Source of the DNA: Streptomyces dengpaensis
GTDB taxonomy: Bacteria; Actinomycetota; Actinomycetes; Streptomycetales; Streptomycetaceae
Direction of reading: 5' to 3'
NCBI RefSeq assembly: GCF_002946835.1
Contig: NZ_CP026652.1
Location: 744,001-808,000, forward strand
DNA: 64,000 nucleotides
A program made the position numbers and the translations under genes. This document shows positions 40,445-50,283 of this stretch, in pieces (position 1 is the first letter of the stretch; each line of letters opens with the position of its first letter). The notes beneath the pieces were generated by a model. The model saw only the letters and a program-made list of their open reading frames with translations, had not been told where the DNA came from and searched no databases.

Positions 40445-42745
40445 TCAGGACAGCTTGGCCAGCTCTTCGGCCAGGATGTCGACCGACGCGGTGATCTGCT
40501 CCTCGGTGTGCTCGGAGGTGATGAAGAACCGCAGCCGTGCGAGCCGTTCCTCCACCGCCGGGTGCAGGATCGGGTTGGCGCTGACGCCGCGGGCGTAGAG
40601 CCGGTCGGAGAGCTGGAGCGCCTTCATGGAGTCACCGGTGATGGCGGGCACGATCGGGGTGCCCTCGCTGGTGCCCACGTCGATCCCGGCCTCGGCGGCG
40701 AGCCGCAGGAACAGCTCCGAGTTGTCGTGCAGCCGGGTCACCCGCTCGGGCTCCTCGCGGATCAGCCGCAGCGCGGCCAGCGCGGCGGCGGTGGACGCCG
40801 GGGGCAGGCCCGCGCTGAAGACGAAGCCCGGCAGCGTGTACCGGAAGTGCTCGATGAGCTCGTGCCGCCCCGCCACGTAACCCCCGCAGCTGGCCAGTGA
40901 CTTGGAGAGGGTGCCCATCCAGACGTCGACGTCCTCGGGGGTGACTCCGGAAAACTCGGCCATGCCGCCGCCGGTCTTGCCCATGACGCCGATGCTGTGG
41001 GCCTCGTCCACCATGAGCAGGGCGCCGTGCTTCTCCTTGACAGCGATCAGGGCGGGCAGGTCGGCGGTGCCGCCGTCCATGCTGTAGACGCCCTCCACCA
41101 CGATCAGCACGCGGCGGTAGCGGTCCCGTACCTGGCTCAGGATCCGGTCCAGGGCCGCGATGTCGTTGTGCGGGAAGGGCTGGCGGGCGGCGCCCGACTG
41201 GCGGCAGCCCTGGATGATGCTGTCGTGGGCGAGCGAGTCGTGCAGGATCAGGTCCTCGGCGCCCATGAGGTGGCCGATGACCGTGACGTTGGTGGCGTGG
41301 CCGCTGACCAGAGTCACCGCGGCCTGGGCGCCGACGAGTTCGGCCAGGCCCCGGTCGAGTTCCTCGTGCAGGGGGCGGTTGCCGGACAGGATGCGGGCGG
41401 CGGACACCGAGGAGCCGTAGCGCTCGACGGCGTCCGCGATGGCCGCGGAGACCGCTGGGTGCCCGGACAGGCCCAGGTAGTTGTAGCTGGAGAACGAGAT
41501 CAGCTCGTGGTCCCCGACCCGGGTGGTGTCCCGGATGGTGCCCTCGTGCTGCAGGAAGTACGGGTTGTGGACACTGGCCGATGCGATGGTGCGGGCGCGC
41601 TCCAGCGAGGCGAGAACCTCGGGAAACGCGCGGACGTCGGCGGTCTCGCTGCGGTCCGCGACCGGGCGGCTCGGCCCGGCGGCGGCCGGAGCCTGCTGAA
41701 CCGGCTCGGGCGTCGGGGCCGCGGCGCGCTGCGCCGTCATCGCCGCCGGCTGCGCCCCGAGGCGGCTCTGCACGGTCGCGACCGCCGCCGGGAACTCGCC
41801 GACGCTGTGTCCGACCGCGATGTCCGGCTCGACCCCGCAGGCGGCCAGCAGTTCCATGGTGCTGACGCCGGTGATGCCGAGGCCGGGCTGGCACACGTCG
41901 GTCACGGTCAGGGCCGCCTGCGCCTCGGCGTCGTCGGGCTCGTGCCCGCCCCACAGCAGATCGGGCAGCGCCTGCGGCAGCGTCGCGGACTCCTCGGCCG
42001 TGAACTCGGCCAGCTCGGCGGCGCGTTCGGCGAGGGCCGGGAAGCGCCGGACGAGGTCGGCCAGCATGCCGGGGCGCTGGGAGCCCTGGCCGGGGAAGGC
42101 GAAGGCCACCTTGCGGTCCTCGGCGGGCAGCGGCGCGGCTGTCGCGTGGATGCCCTCGGCCAGTTCGCCGAGGGCGCCTTCCGCCAGCCGCCGGGCGGCC
42201 ACGTCGAGTTTGTCGCGCAGTTCCTCGCGGGTGGCGGCGACGACCGCCAGGCGCGCGGTGAGCAGTTCGCGGGAGGCGAGGGTGCGGGCCACGGCGGCCG
42301 GCGTGGCGTCCGGGGTGCCGGCGACGAAGCCGCGGATCTCCTCGGCGTGGCGGGCGAGGTCCGGCACGGACCCGGCGGAGAGCAGGAACAGCCAGGGCGC
42401 GTCCTCGTGCCCCTCGGCCGGACGGGCGTCGGACTGTGCGGCTCCGCGCGCGGCGGTCTGGGCCGCCGGCCCTGCGTCGCGCCGGACGGGTCCGGCGGCG
42501 GGCGCGCCTTCGAGCACGGCGTGCACGTTGGTGCCGCCGAAGCCGAAGGAGCTGACCCCGGCCCGGCGTACGTCGTCGTGCGGCCAGGGCTGCTGCTCGG
42601 TGGTGAGGCGCAGTCCCGCGGCGTCGAGCCCGAGCTCGCCGTTGACGCGCATCTCGGCGGGCTGCGGCGGTACGACGCCGTGGTGGACAGCGAGCGCCGC
42701 CTTCACCAGGCCCGCCGCCCCGGCCGCCGAGAGGACGAAGTCCAT
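40445..42745 (-). CDS. Truncated polyketide synthase fused to alpha-oxoamine synthase
   Basis: The 766 residues read, in order: the last 80 residues of a ketosynthase ([36 protein letters not shown]), a linker, the first third of an acyltransferase ([13 protein letters not shown] at about 216, [11 protein letters not shown] at 311), an abrupt change at about 322, an Ala/Pro linker, and from about 371 a complete PLP-dependent alpha-oxoamine synthase with the Schiff-base Lys in [12 protein letters not shown]. The ketosynthase N-terminus, most of the AT and any carrier protein are missing. Such C-terminal synthases release chains by condensing them with an amino acid, as in RedL-type enzymes. 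The synthase domain may still work; the PKS part cannot. The ATG used is at the joint with a fabF fragment. Confidence 0.8.
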   Translation of the reverse strand: MDFVLSAAGAAGLVKAALAVHHGVVPPQPAEMRVNGELGLDAAGLRLTTEQQPWPHDDVRRAGVSSFGFGGTNVHAVLEGAPAAGPVRRDAGPAAQTAARGAAQSDARPAEGHEDAPWLFLLSAGSVPDLARHAEEIRGFVAGTPDATPAAVARTLASRELLTARLAVVAATREELRDKLDVAARRLAEGALGELAEGIHATAAPLPAEDRKVAFAFPGQGSQRPGMLADLVRRFPALAERAAELAEFTAEESATLPQALPDLLWGGHEPDDAEAQAALTVTDVCQPGLGITGVSTMELLAACGVEPDIAVGHSVGEFPAAVATVQSRLGAQPAAMTAQRAAAPTPEPVQQAPAAAGPSRPVADRSETADVRAFPEVLASLERARTIASASVHNPYFLQHEGTIRDTTRVGDHELISFSSYNYLGLSGHPAVSAAIADAVERYGSSVSAARILSGNRPLHEELDRGLAELVGAQAAVTLVSGHATNVTVIGHLMGAEDLILHDSLAHDSIIQGCRQSGAARQPFPHNDIAALDRILSQVRDRYRRVLIVVEGVYSMDGGTADLPALIAVKEKHGALLMVDEAHSIGVMGKTGGGMAEFSGVTPEDVDVWMGTLSKSLASCGGYVAGRHELIEHFRYTLPGFVFSAGLPPASTAAALAALRLIREEPERVTRLHDNSELFLRLAAEAGIDVGTSEGTPIVPAITGDSMKALQLSDRLYARGVSANPILHPAVEERLARLRFFITSEHTEEQITASVDILAEELAKLS

Positions 42746-42977
42746 GACCGGCCATCTCCTCGGCGGGGCCGGCGGCGTCGAGTCGGTGGCCACGGTTCTC
42801 GCGCTCCACCAGCGGCTCGCTCCCCCGACCATCAACCTCGACACCATCGATCCCGAGGTCGAGGCCGATGTCGTCCGTGGTGAGCCGCGCGCCCTGCCGG
42901 ACGGGCGGATCGCGGCCCTGAACAACTCCTTCGGCTTCGGCGGCCACAACGTGGTACTGGCCTTCCGTACCGTCTGA
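42744..42977 (+). pseudogene. C-terminal 77 codons of a fabF-type ketosynthase gene
   Basis: The plus strand encodes [20 protein letters not shown] through [16 protein letters not shown] and a stop. This is the end of beta-ketoacyl-ACP synthase II, including the second catalytic His (TGH). The roughly 340 residues before it, with the nucleophile Cys, are absent; the sequence changes to the opposite-strand PKS gene at exactly this point. Non-functional as a ketosynthase. Confidence 0.85.
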
Positions 42978-43081
42978 TTCGCACCGTCCGCGCGTGCGCG
43001 CCGGGGCCGCTGTCCACCTTGGGCAGCGGCCTTGGCGCGCGCCGATGGACCACGCCCCAGCCGCGGCAAATGCGCCGCGGA

Positions 43082-44053
43082 TCAGTGACCGCTGATCGCC
43101 CGAGGCGTGTACGGCCCCTCCAGCTCCTCGGTCTCCTTGTCCGTGAGCTCCAGGCCGAGGGAAGAGACCGCGTCCTCGATGTGGTGCGGCTTGGTGGCGC
43201 CGACGATGGGCGCGGTCACGGTGCTCTGGTGCAGCAGCCACGCCAGGGCGACCCGCGCACGCGGCACGTCACGCTCGGCGGCGATACGGGCGACGGCGTC
43301 GACGATCTCGCGGTCGCCGTCCTGGTAGAGGTTCCTGCCGAACTCGTCGGTCCGGCTGCGCGCGGTGGTCGCGTCCCAGTCGCGGGTGAGGCGGCCACGG
43401 GCGAGCGGGCTCCAGGGCAGTACGCCGACGCCCAGGTCCTCGCACAGCGGCAGCATCTCCCGCTCCTCCTCGCGGTAGAGGAGGTTGTAGTGGTTCTGCA
43501 TGGAGACGAACCGTGTCCAGCCGTTCAGCCGGGCCGTGTACTGGGCCTTGGAGAACTGCCAGGCGTACATCGAACTCGCCCCGATGTAACGGGCCTTGCC
43601 CGCCTTGACCACGTCGTGCAGCGCCTCCATCGTCTCCTCGACGGGGGTGGCGGGGTCGAAGCGGTGGATCTGGTAGAGGTCCACGTAGTCGGTGCCCAGC
43701 CGGCGCAGGGTGTTGTCGATCTCCGTCATGATCGCCTTGCGGGACAGGCCGCGGCCGTTGGGGCCGTCGTGCATCGCGCCGTTCACCTTGCTGGCGATGA
43801 CGACCTCGTCGCGGCGCGCAAGGCCCGTGAGCAGCACCAGGCCGACGATCTCCTCGCTGGTGCCGTCCGAGTAGACGTTCGCGGTGTCGAAGAAGTTGAT
43901 TCCGGCTTCCAGCGCCTGGCGGATCAGCGGGCGGGACGCCTCCTCGTCGAGGGTCCACTCGTGCGGGCCACGGTCGGGCAGGCCGAAACTCATGCACCCC
44001 AGGCAGATCCGGGAGACGTCCAGGCCCGTCGAACCGAGCTTCACGTACTGCAT
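43082..44053 (-). CDS. Aldo/keto reductase
   Basis: The 323-residue NADP(H)-dependent (alpha/beta)8 reductase starts VKLGSTGLDVSRICLGCMSF and has the tetrad residues Asp and Tyr in FFDTANVYSDGTSE (about 50), Lys in VVIASKVNG (about 88) and His in YQIHRFDP (about 127). The cofactor-binding stretch HHIEDAVSSLGLEL is at the end. It is complete and apparently intact, although both neighbours are remnants. The substrate is unknown; general aldehyde reduction is the safe assumption. Confidence 0.92.
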   Translation of the reverse strand: MQYVKLGSTGLDVSRICLGCMSFGLPDRGPHEWTLDEEASRPLIRQALEAGINFFDTANVYSDGTSEEIVGLVLLTGLARRDEVVIASKVNGAMHDGPNGRGLSRKAIMTEIDNTLRRLGTDYVDLYQIHRFDPATPVEETMEALHDVVKAGKARYIGASSMYAWQFSKAQYTARLNGWTRFVSMQNHYNLLYREEEREMLPLCEDLGVGVLPWSPLARGRLTRDWDATTARSRTDEFGRNLYQDGDREIVDAVARIAAERDVPRARVALAWLLHQSTVTAPIVGATKPHHIEDAVSSLGLELTDKETEELEGPYTPRAISGH

Positions 44054-44139
44054 GGGGCATTCCTGCTCTCGTTGGCGGTGGGGGCACTCCGACGACTTGA
44101 TCCCTGCCCGCCCGGAGCGCCGCGAAGCGCCCCGGGCCG

Positions 44140-44808
44140 CGCCGGACGCCGCCTCGCCCCAAGCAGCCGGTGGTCACGGTGCACCCGGTGCGGGACGCCG
44201 ACAAGATCCAACGGCCCTACCAGGGCCCGTACATGAGCGCCCGCCGGTACGTGATGAAGACGTTCTCGGACTCCAAGAGCCCGGCGCTGCGGGCGAGGGC
44301 CGAGCGGTTCCTGACCAACGCGCCCTGTCCCGCGTGCGGCGGCACCAAGCTGCGCCCGGAGGCGCTGGAGGTGACCTTCGCGGGGTCCAACATCGCCGAA
44401 CTGGCCGCGCTGCCGCTGACGGAGCTGGTCGAGCGGCTCGAGCGCGCGGCGGAGCGCGAGAGCACGTCGGAGACGGCCCGGGTGCTCACCGACGATCTCA
44501 GAGAGCGCATCGCCCCGATCCTCGAACTCGGCCTCGGCTACATCAGTCTGGACCGGGCGACCCCCACGCTCTCGGTGGGCGAGCCGCAACGGCTGTGCCT
44601 TGCAACGCAGTTGCGCTTCGGGCTGTTCGGCGTGCTGACGGTTCGTCAGCGTGGGGCTACCTTCGCGGGCTGGGTCATCGACCTGGGGCCGGGCGGCGGC
44701 GACGCGGGCGGGCGGATCGCGGCCTCGGGGCCGCCGGCCGAGGTGGCGCGGGAGGACGGGAGCCGGACGGCACCCAATCTCGCCCGCGCCCTCCCTCGGG
44801 CGCGGTAG
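44140..44808 (+). pseudogene. Remnant of a UvrA-like ABC excinuclease subunit
   Basis: The frame encodes a zinc-finger half and insertion region (ARRYVMKTFSDSKSPALRAR, CPACGGTKLRPEALEV), then a helical part and LGLGYISLDRATPTLSVGEP, where the ABC signature LSGGEAQRL reads LSVGEPQRL. After LRFGLFGV it jumps to GWVIDLGPGGGDAGG, the last strand of the protein, so the Walker B region is gone. No start codon fits; the N-terminal half is absent. Related to UvrA2/DrrC-like proteins, which confer drug resistance in some producers. Confidence 0.75.
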
Positions 44809-44811
44809 GCG

Positions 44812-45798
44812 TCAGCGGTGGGGCAGGGCGCTCGGTGCGTCCGATCCCCCTTGCGCGGCGCGGGCGAGGTCACGCCGGTCGGTGTATGCGCCGGGCGCGA
44901 GGACCGGCAGCACCCGCACGTCCGCGACGAGGTCGCTGGCGGACACGACCCGCCACACCGAGGTGAGCAGCGAGTCGCTCCCGACGAACGCGGGCGCGGT
45001 GCTCGCCGCTCCCCCGTCGAACCGGTAGTGCAGGTGCACCGGCTGGACCGGCACGGCAGCGTCCAGCGCGGACTGGAAGACGGCCCGCCGGAAATACCCC
45101 TGGGCCCGGCCGCACCAGGTGCTTCCCTCCGGGAAGACCACCACCGCCGAGCCGTCGCGCAGCGCGTCCGCGATCCGCGCCACCGTGTCGGGCAGCGCGC
45201 GCAGCCGGTCGCGCTCGATGAACAGCGCACCGCTCAGGGCGGTCAGCGCGCCCGCCACGGGCCACTGCCGGATCTCGGCCTTGGCCAGCATCCGGCCGGG
45301 ACGGACGGCGGCGAGGAGGGGGATGTCCAGCCAGGAGATGTGGTTGGCGACCATCAGCAGACCACCGGTGGGCGGGGCGGCGCCGGTGATCCGTACGCGG
45401 ACACCGGCGGCCCGCACCACTGTCCGGCACCAGGCCCTGATGAGCCGGTCGCGCGGCGCGGCGGAGATCCGTCCGACCACCGGGGTCAGGAGGATCCCGA
45501 CTCCGGTCACGATGAGCAGGACGGCCAGCCGCAGCACCGCGCGCGGCAAGGCCGCCCGCGAACCCGTGGATTCGACGCAGTCCTTCGGGGAGCACGGGGC
45601 ACTGGGCAGCCAGGCGCTCGTCGGCGCCGGGCCCGCGAGCGTCCCGCCGGGCACGGAGGCCCCCGGCGCGCCGTCCCGAGGGCGCGGCACCGTAGCAGTG
45701 GCCGGGAACGCCGTGTCCGTCCCCGCCGCGGCACGGCGGGGACGGAGTATCACACCGAGGCGGGACACGCTCGTCGCGCCCGCGCGAGACGTGTTCAT
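44812..45798 (-). CDS. olsA: 1-Acylglycerol/lyso-ornithine-lipid acyltransferase
   Basis: The 328-residue membrane protein has an N-terminal disordered part of about 90 residues, a hydrophobic segment (VLRLAVLLIVTGVGILLTPV) and the PlsC domain with HX4D motif NHISWLD (about 155) and FPEGSTWCG (about 225). Its ATG overlaps the stop of the GNAT gene by one base, and the pair GNAT + PlsC is the olsB/olsA arrangement: OlsB acylates ornithine, OlsA esterifies the product to ornithine lipid. I recall the same pair next to sdh genes in S. coelicolor (SCO0920-0921). The symbol rests on that context. Confidence 0.82.
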   Translation of the reverse strand: MNTSRAGATSVSRLGVILRPRRAAAGTDTAFPATATVPRPRDGAPGASVPGGTLAGPAPTSAWLPSAPCSPKDCVESTGSRAALPRAVLRLAVLLIVTGVGILLTPVVGRISAAPRDRLIRAWCRTVVRAAGVRVRITGAAPPTGGLLMVANHISWLDIPLLAAVRPGRMLAKAEIRQWPVAGALTALSGALFIERDRLRALPDTVARIADALRDGSAVVVFPEGSTWCGRAQGYFRRAVFQSALDAAVPVQPVHLHYRFDGGAASTAPAFVGSDSLLTSVWRVVSASDLVADVRVLPVLAPGAYTDRRDLARAAQGGSDAPSALPHR

Positions 45799-46568
45799 CA
45801 CGCCGGGGCGAGCGAGAGGAAGTGCCGCAGATAGCGCGAGTTGACCCGGCGCATCGACAGCAGCACGTACATGTCGGCCACGCCGAAGTCCGGGTCGTGG
45901 GCGGGCTGGCCGCACACCCAGGCGCCGAGGCGAAGGTAGCCGCGCAGGAGCGGGGGAAGCTCCGTGCGCTCGGGCCGGGCGACGCCCTCCGCGCTCCAGG
46001 GCAGCAGCGGACGTACGCGGTACTCCTCGGGCGCCAGGTACTTGGCCTGAACACGGTCCCAGGTCCCGGCCGCGAGTGCGCCGCCGTCGGCCAGCGGAAT
46101 CGAGCAGCAGCCCGCGAGCCACTCATGGCCGCCATCGACCATGTAGCGGGCTATCCCGGCCCAGATGAGCCCGATGACCGCGCCGTCGCGGTGGTCGGGG
46201 TGGACGCAGGAGCGGCCGACCTCGACGAGTCCGGAGCGGATTCCGGCCAGCGGGCCGAGGTCGAACTCGCTCTCCGAGTACAGCCGCCCGGCGACCGCGG
46301 CCCGGTCCGGCGGCAGCAGCCGGTAGGTGCCGACGACCTGACCGGTGACCGTGTCGCGGACCAGCAGGTGGTCGCAGTACGCGTCGAAGGCATCGATGTC
46401 GTAGCCCGGCTGCGGGGTGGACAGGAGGGCGCCCATCTCTCCGGCGAAGACGTCGTGGCGCAGGCGCTGCGCGGCCCGGACGTCGTCCTCGTCACGGGCG
46501 AGGGTGACGGTGTAGCGGGTGGGGGCGACAGAGGGTGGGGGGCTGTCGAGGGTGGATACGCCGGTCAT
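45798..46568 (-). CDS. olsB: Ornithine N-acyltransferase-like GNAT protein
   Basis: The 256-residue protein has the OlsB-type acyltransferase fold (RLRHDVFAGEMGALL near 37, GLVEVGRSCVHPDHRDGAVI near 110, YLAPEEYRVRP near 185). In characterised bacteria OlsB transfers a 3-hydroxyacyl chain from ACP to the alpha-amine of ornithine, giving lyso-ornithine lipid, a phosphate-free membrane lipid. The start at 46568 has AGGAGAG close by. It is followed by olsA in a coupled operon. Confidence 0.85.
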   Translation of the reverse strand: MTGVSTLDSPPPSVAPTRYTVTLARDEDDVRAAQRLRHDVFAGEMGALLSTPQPGYDIDAFDAYCDHLLVRDTVTGQVVGTYRLLPPDRAAVAGRLYSESEFDLGPLAGIRSGLVEVGRSCVHPDHRDGAVIGLIWAGIARYMVDGGHEWLAGCCSIPLADGGALAAGTWDRVQAKYLAPEEYRVRPLLPWSAEGVARPERTELPPLLRGYLRLGAWVCGQPAHDPDFGVADMYVLLSMRRVNSRYLRHFLSLAPA

Positions 46569-46730
46569 GGCACTCTCCTGGTCACGGGCCGGTTCGGCAG
46601 TGCGGCGGCAGACCGGGTCGGTGCGATCTGCGCGATCCTGTTCTTCCGATGCCGGTTGGCGTGCGCGTGACCTGCGCCAGGAGGGCGGATGTGGGGATGT
46701 TGAACCCCAGGGGTGGGACGGAAAGCGAGA

Positions 46731-46762
46731 CGGGACCGGGAAGAGCACCACTCCCGGTCCCG
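46731..46762. terminator. Terminator of the sdh operon
   Basis: 11-bp perfect stem (cgggaccggga / tcccggtcccg), 10-base loop, 34 bases past the sdhB stop and ahead of olsB on the same strand. Confidence 0.82.
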
Positions 46763-46795
46763 CCCGTCCGCACCTTAACGGCGAACGATGTACGG

Positions 46796-47545
46796 CTAAC
46801 GCTTTCCCGCCTTGCGGGACGCGCGCAGCCACTCCTTGTTCATGCTGGTGATGGAGAAGAGCGGAATGCCCTTCGGGCAGGCGGTCGCGCACTCTCCGGT
46901 GAGGGTGCAGCCGCCGAAGCCCTCCTCGTCCATCTGCGCCACCATGTCGAGCACCCGGGTCTCGCGCTCGGGCGCGCCCTGCGGCAGGACGTTCAGGTGG
47001 TTGATCTTCGCCGAGGTGAACAGCATCGCCGCGCCGTTCGGGCAGGCCGCCACGCAGGCACCGCAGCCGATGCACTCGGCGTGCTCGAAGGCGAAGTCGG
47101 CGTCCGGCTTGGGCACGGGCGTGGCGTGCGCCTCGGGCGCGGCGCCGGTCGGGGCGGTGATGTAGCCGCCGGCCTGGATGATCCGGTCGAAGGCCGACCG
47201 GTCCACCACGAGGTCCTTCACGACCGGGAAGGCCGAGGCGCGCCACGGCTCGATGTCGATCGTGTCGCCGTCCTGGAAGGCCCGCATGTGCAGCTGGCAG
47301 GTGGTGGTGCGTTCCGGTCCGTGCGCGTCGCCGTTGATGACGAGCGAGCACGCGCCGCAGATGCCCTCGCGGCAGTCGTGGTCGAAGGCGACCGGGTCCT
47401 CGCCCTTGAGGATGAGTTCCTCGTTGAGGGTGTCGAGCATCTCCAGGAAGGACATGTCGGCCGAGATGCCGTCCACCTCGTATGTGGACATCGCTCCGTC
47501 TGCGTCGGCGTTCTTCTGCCGCCAGACGCGCAGGGTGAGCTTCAT
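46796..47545 (-). CDS. sdhB: Succinate dehydrogenase/fumarate reductase iron-sulfur subunit
   Basis: The 249-residue subunit has a 2Fe-2S N-terminal domain ([17 protein letters not shown] at about 58) and a C-terminal domain with 4Fe-4S ([15 protein letters not shown] at about 160) and 3Fe-4S ([15 protein letters not shown] at about 215) ligands. It passes electrons from the flavin in SdhA to the membrane haem subunit. The start overlaps the sdhA stop (ATGA). Confidence 0.95.
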   Translation of the reverse strand: MKLTLRVWRQKNADADGAMSTYEVDGISADMSFLEMLDTLNEELILKGEDPVAFDHDCREGICGACSLVINGDAHGPERTTTCQLHMRAFQDGDTIDIEPWRASAFPVVKDLVVDRSAFDRIIQAGGYITAPTGAAPEAHATPVPKPDADFAFEHAECIGCGACVAACPNGAAMLFTSAKINHLNVLPQGAPERETRVLDMVAQMDEEGFGGCTLTGECATACPKGIPLFSITSMNKEWLRASRKAGKR

Positions 47546-49491
47546 GCGTAGCTCCGCTGAGTGGGGTGGACGTACTCGAAGACCAGGTCTTCCTTGTGGA
47601 GGGTCGGGGCCTCGCCCGTACCCGTGAACTCCCAGGCCGCCGCGTAGGAGAAGGCGTCGTCGTTGCGGGCGGCCTCGCCGTCCGGGGTCTGCGACTCCTC
47701 GCGGAAGTGGCCGCCGCAGGACTCGGCGCGGTGCAGCGCGTCGAGGCACATGAGCTCGGCGAGCTCCAGGTAGTCGACGATGCGGTTCGCCTTCTCCAGG
47801 GACTGGTTGAACTCCTCGCCGGTGCCGGGGACCTTGATGCGCCGCCAGAACTCCTCACGGATCTGCGGGATGCGCTCAAGTGCCTTGCGCAGCCCCGTCT
47901 CCGTACGGGCCATGCCGCAGAACTCCCACATGAGTTCGCCGACTTCGCGGTGGAAGGAGTCGGGGGTACGGTCGCCGTCGACGGCGAGGAGCAGCCGCAG
48001 CCGGTCCTCGGTCTCTGCCAGCACCTCCTGGACGACGGGGTGTTCGTCGGTGACCTGCTCGTGGTGCGGGTTGCGGGCGAGGTAGTCGTTGATCGTCGAC
48101 GGCAGCACGAAGTAGCCGTCGGCGAGTCCCTGCATCAGGGCCGAGGCGCCCAGCCGGTTCGCTCCGTGGTCGGAGAAGTTGGCCTCGCCGATCGCGAACA
48201 GGCCGGGGATGGTGGTCTGCAGGTCGTAGTCGACCCACAGCCCGCCCATCGTGTAGTGCACGGCCGGGTAGATCCGCATCGGCACCTCGTACGGATCCTC
48301 GTCGGTGATCCGCTGGTACATGTCGAAGAGGTTGCCGTACTTGGCCTCGACGGCCTTGCGGCCCAGCCGCTTGATCGCGTCGGCGAAGTCCAGGTAGACG
48401 CCCTGGCCGCCGGGGCCGACGCCGCGGCCCTCGTCGCAGACGTTCTTCGCGGCGCGGGAGGCGATGTCGCGGGGCACGAGGTTGCCGAAGGACGGGTAGA
48501 TGCGCTCCAGGTAGTAGTCGCGCTCGTCCTCGGGGATCTCGTTCGGCGGGCGGGTGTCACCCTTCGCCTTCGGCACCCAGATACGGCCGTCATTGCGCAG
48601 CGACTCGCTCATCAGGGTGAGCTTGGACTGGTGGTCGCCGGTGCGCGGAATGCAGGTGGGGTGGATCTGGGTGAAGCAGGGGTTGGCGAAGAGGGCGCCG
48701 CGCCGGTGGGCGCGCCAGACGGCGGTGGCGTTGGAGTTCATGGCGTTCGTCGAGAGGTAGAAGACGTTGCCGTATCCGCCGCTCGCCAGCACCACCGCGT
48801 CCGCGAAGTACGTGTCGATCTTCCCGGTGATCAGATCGCGGGCCACGATTCCGCGCGCCCGTCCGTCGACCACGATCACGTCGAGCATCTCGGTCCGCGG
48901 ATGCATCTCGATATTGCCCGCGGCGATCTGCCGCGACAGCGCCTGGTACGCGCCGAGCAGCAGCTGCTGCCCGGTCTGCCCACGGGCGTAGAACGTCCGG
49001 GACACCTGGACGCCGCCGAAGGAACGCGTGTCGAGGAGACCGCCGTACTCACGGGCGAAGGGCACGCCCTGCGCGACGCACTGGTCGATGATCTCGACCG
49101 AGATCTGCGCCAGGCGGTGGACGTTGGACTCCCGGGCCCTGAAGTCGCCGCCCTTGACGGTGTCGTAGAAGAGCCGGTGGATGGAGTCGCCGTCGTTGCG
49201 GTAGTTCTTCGCCGCGTTGATGCCGCCCTGCGCGGCGATCGAGTGGGCGCGGCGCGGGGAGTCCTGGTAGCAGAACTGGACGACGTGGTAGCCCTGTTCG
49301 GCGAGCGTGGCGCCCGCGGAGCCGCCCGCGAGGCCGGTGCCGACGACGATCACCGTGTGCTTGCGGCGGTTGGCGGCGTTGACCAGTTTGGCCTCGAAGC
49401 GGCGGGTGTCCCAGCGCTCGTTGATCGGCCCGGACGGGGCCTTGCCGTCGACGACCGGCTCACCGGTCGTGTAGTCAGCGTAAGAAGTCAT
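47542..49491 (-). CDS. sdhA: Succinate dehydrogenase/fumarate reductase flavoprotein subunit
   Basis: The 649-residue subunit binds FAD covalently (likely through the His of [18 protein letters not shown]) and oxidises succinate to fumarate. The FAD fold [20 protein letters not shown], the active-site region [16 protein letters not shown] (here [13 protein letters not shown]) and the C-terminal helical domain are complete. The length and the gene order C-A-B match the Bacillus-type enzyme and the second sdh locus of Streptomyces. The start follows the sdhC stop after one base. Confidence 0.95.
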   Translation of the reverse strand: MTSYADYTTGEPVVDGKAPSGPINERWDTRRFEAKLVNAANRRKHTVIVVGTGLAGGSAGATLAEQGYHVVQFCYQDSPRRAHSIAAQGGINAAKNYRNDGDSIHRLFYDTVKGGDFRARESNVHRLAQISVEIIDQCVAQGVPFAREYGGLLDTRSFGGVQVSRTFYARGQTGQQLLLGAYQALSRQIAAGNIEMHPRTEMLDVIVVDGRARGIVARDLITGKIDTYFADAVVLASGGYGNVFYLSTNAMNSNATAVWRAHRRGALFANPCFTQIHPTCIPRTGDHQSKLTLMSESLRNDGRIWVPKAKGDTRPPNEIPEDERDYYLERIYPSFGNLVPRDIASRAAKNVCDEGRGVGPGGQGVYLDFADAIKRLGRKAVEAKYGNLFDMYQRITDEDPYEVPMRIYPAVHYTMGGLWVDYDLQTTIPGLFAIGEANFSDHGANRLGASALMQGLADGYFVLPSTINDYLARNPHHEQVTDEHPVVQEVLAETEDRLRLLLAVDGDRTPDSFHREVGELMWEFCGMARTETGLRKALERIPQIREEFWRRIKVPGTGEEFNQSLEKANRIVDYLELAELMCLDALHRAESCGGHFREESQTPDGEAARNDDAFSYAAAWEFTGTGEAPTLHKEDLVFEYVHPTQRSYA

Positions 49492-49492
49492 G

Positions 49493-50200
49493 TCAGCTCA
49501 CCACTCCGGTCATGACGCCGATGGGTACGGCGATGAAGCCCGCCGTCAGCAACAGTGCGAGGACGTCGGCGACGGTCTTGAGGGCGCGGTCGCGGGTGCG
49601 GCTGCCGGCGCCCAGGGTCTGTGCCGCGCTCCAGAAGCCGTGCCGGATGTGCAGGCCGACCGCGAGCATCGCGACGATGTAGATGACGTTGCTGTACCAG
49701 GTGGAGAAGGTGTCCACGACGTTCTGGTACGCGAGGCCCTCCTGGAAGCCGCCGGGGTGCACGGTGCCGGTCGTCAGGTCGAGGAGGTGCCAGACGATGA
49801 ACAGGCCGAGGATGATCCCGCCCCACCGCATGGTGCGTGTGGCGTAGCTGGCCCGCGGCTTCTTGTGGACGTACTTGCTCGGCCGCGCCTTGATGTCGCG
49901 GCGGCTGAGCTGGTAGGCGGAGGTGGCGTGTGCGACGACCGCGACCACGAGCACGACACGGATGGTCCAGAGCGTCCACCCGTAGTGCATGACGGGCTCG
50001 CCGACCGTACGCAGCCAGTGAGCGTAGTGGTTGAATTCGGCGGCCCCGAAGTAGATCTTCAGGTTCCCGATCATGTGGGCGACCAGGTACAGCAGCATGA
50101 TCAGCCCGCTGACGGCCATCACAGTCTTCTTGCCGACGGAGCTGTCCCATACAGTGCGCGCCATCGACGGCCGTCGGTCCGTCCGCGTTGCCAGAGCCAT
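49493..50200 (-). CDS. sdhC: Succinate dehydrogenase cytochrome b subunit
   Basis: The 235-residue membrane subunit has five hydrophobic spans (for example [53 protein letters not shown]) with several His positioned to ligate haems b. No sdhD exists, as is normal for the single-subunit dihaem type that reduces a quinone. The start at 50200 ([12 protein letters not shown]) is the first ATG after the LysR-box region; MARTVWDSS 12 codons later is an alternative. Confidence 0.92.
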   Translation of the reverse strand: MALATRTDRRPSMARTVWDSSVGKKTVMAVSGLIMLLYLVAHMIGNLKIYFGAAEFNHYAHWLRTVGEPVMHYGWTLWTIRVVLVVAVVAHATSAYQLSRRDIKARPSKYVHKKPRASYATRTMRWGGIILGLFIVWHLLDLTTGTVHPGGFQEGLAYQNVVDTFSTWYSNVIYIVAMLAVGLHIRHGFWSAAQTLGAGSRTRDRALKTVADVLALLLTAGFIAVPIGVMTGVVS

Positions 50201-50257
50201 GTGACGGACGCTAAAGCCCTCGGACCCGATCGGTCCAAGACATGGTCCGGTTTGTTT

Positions 50258-50276
50258 CCATAGACATGGACTATGG
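50258..50276. promoter_or_regulatory. LysR box between sdhC and lysR
   Basis: ccatagacatggactatgg: inverted repeat CCATAG-N7-CTATGG containing T-N11-A, the classical LysR-type site, between the divergent sdhC and regulator genes. It overlaps the 5' end of one possible reading of the regulator. Confidence 0.7.
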
Positions 50277-50283
50277 TCGAGGT

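Noticed and set aside
47566..49515. 649-codon plus-strand frame opposite sdhA
   Set aside because: Exact antisense of sdhA with third-position GC bias; Val/Gly/Arg-rich composition.
49493..50200. Missing sdhD as a sign of a broken operon
   Set aside because: Trimeric SdhCAB enzymes with one dihaem membrane subunit are normal in this group.
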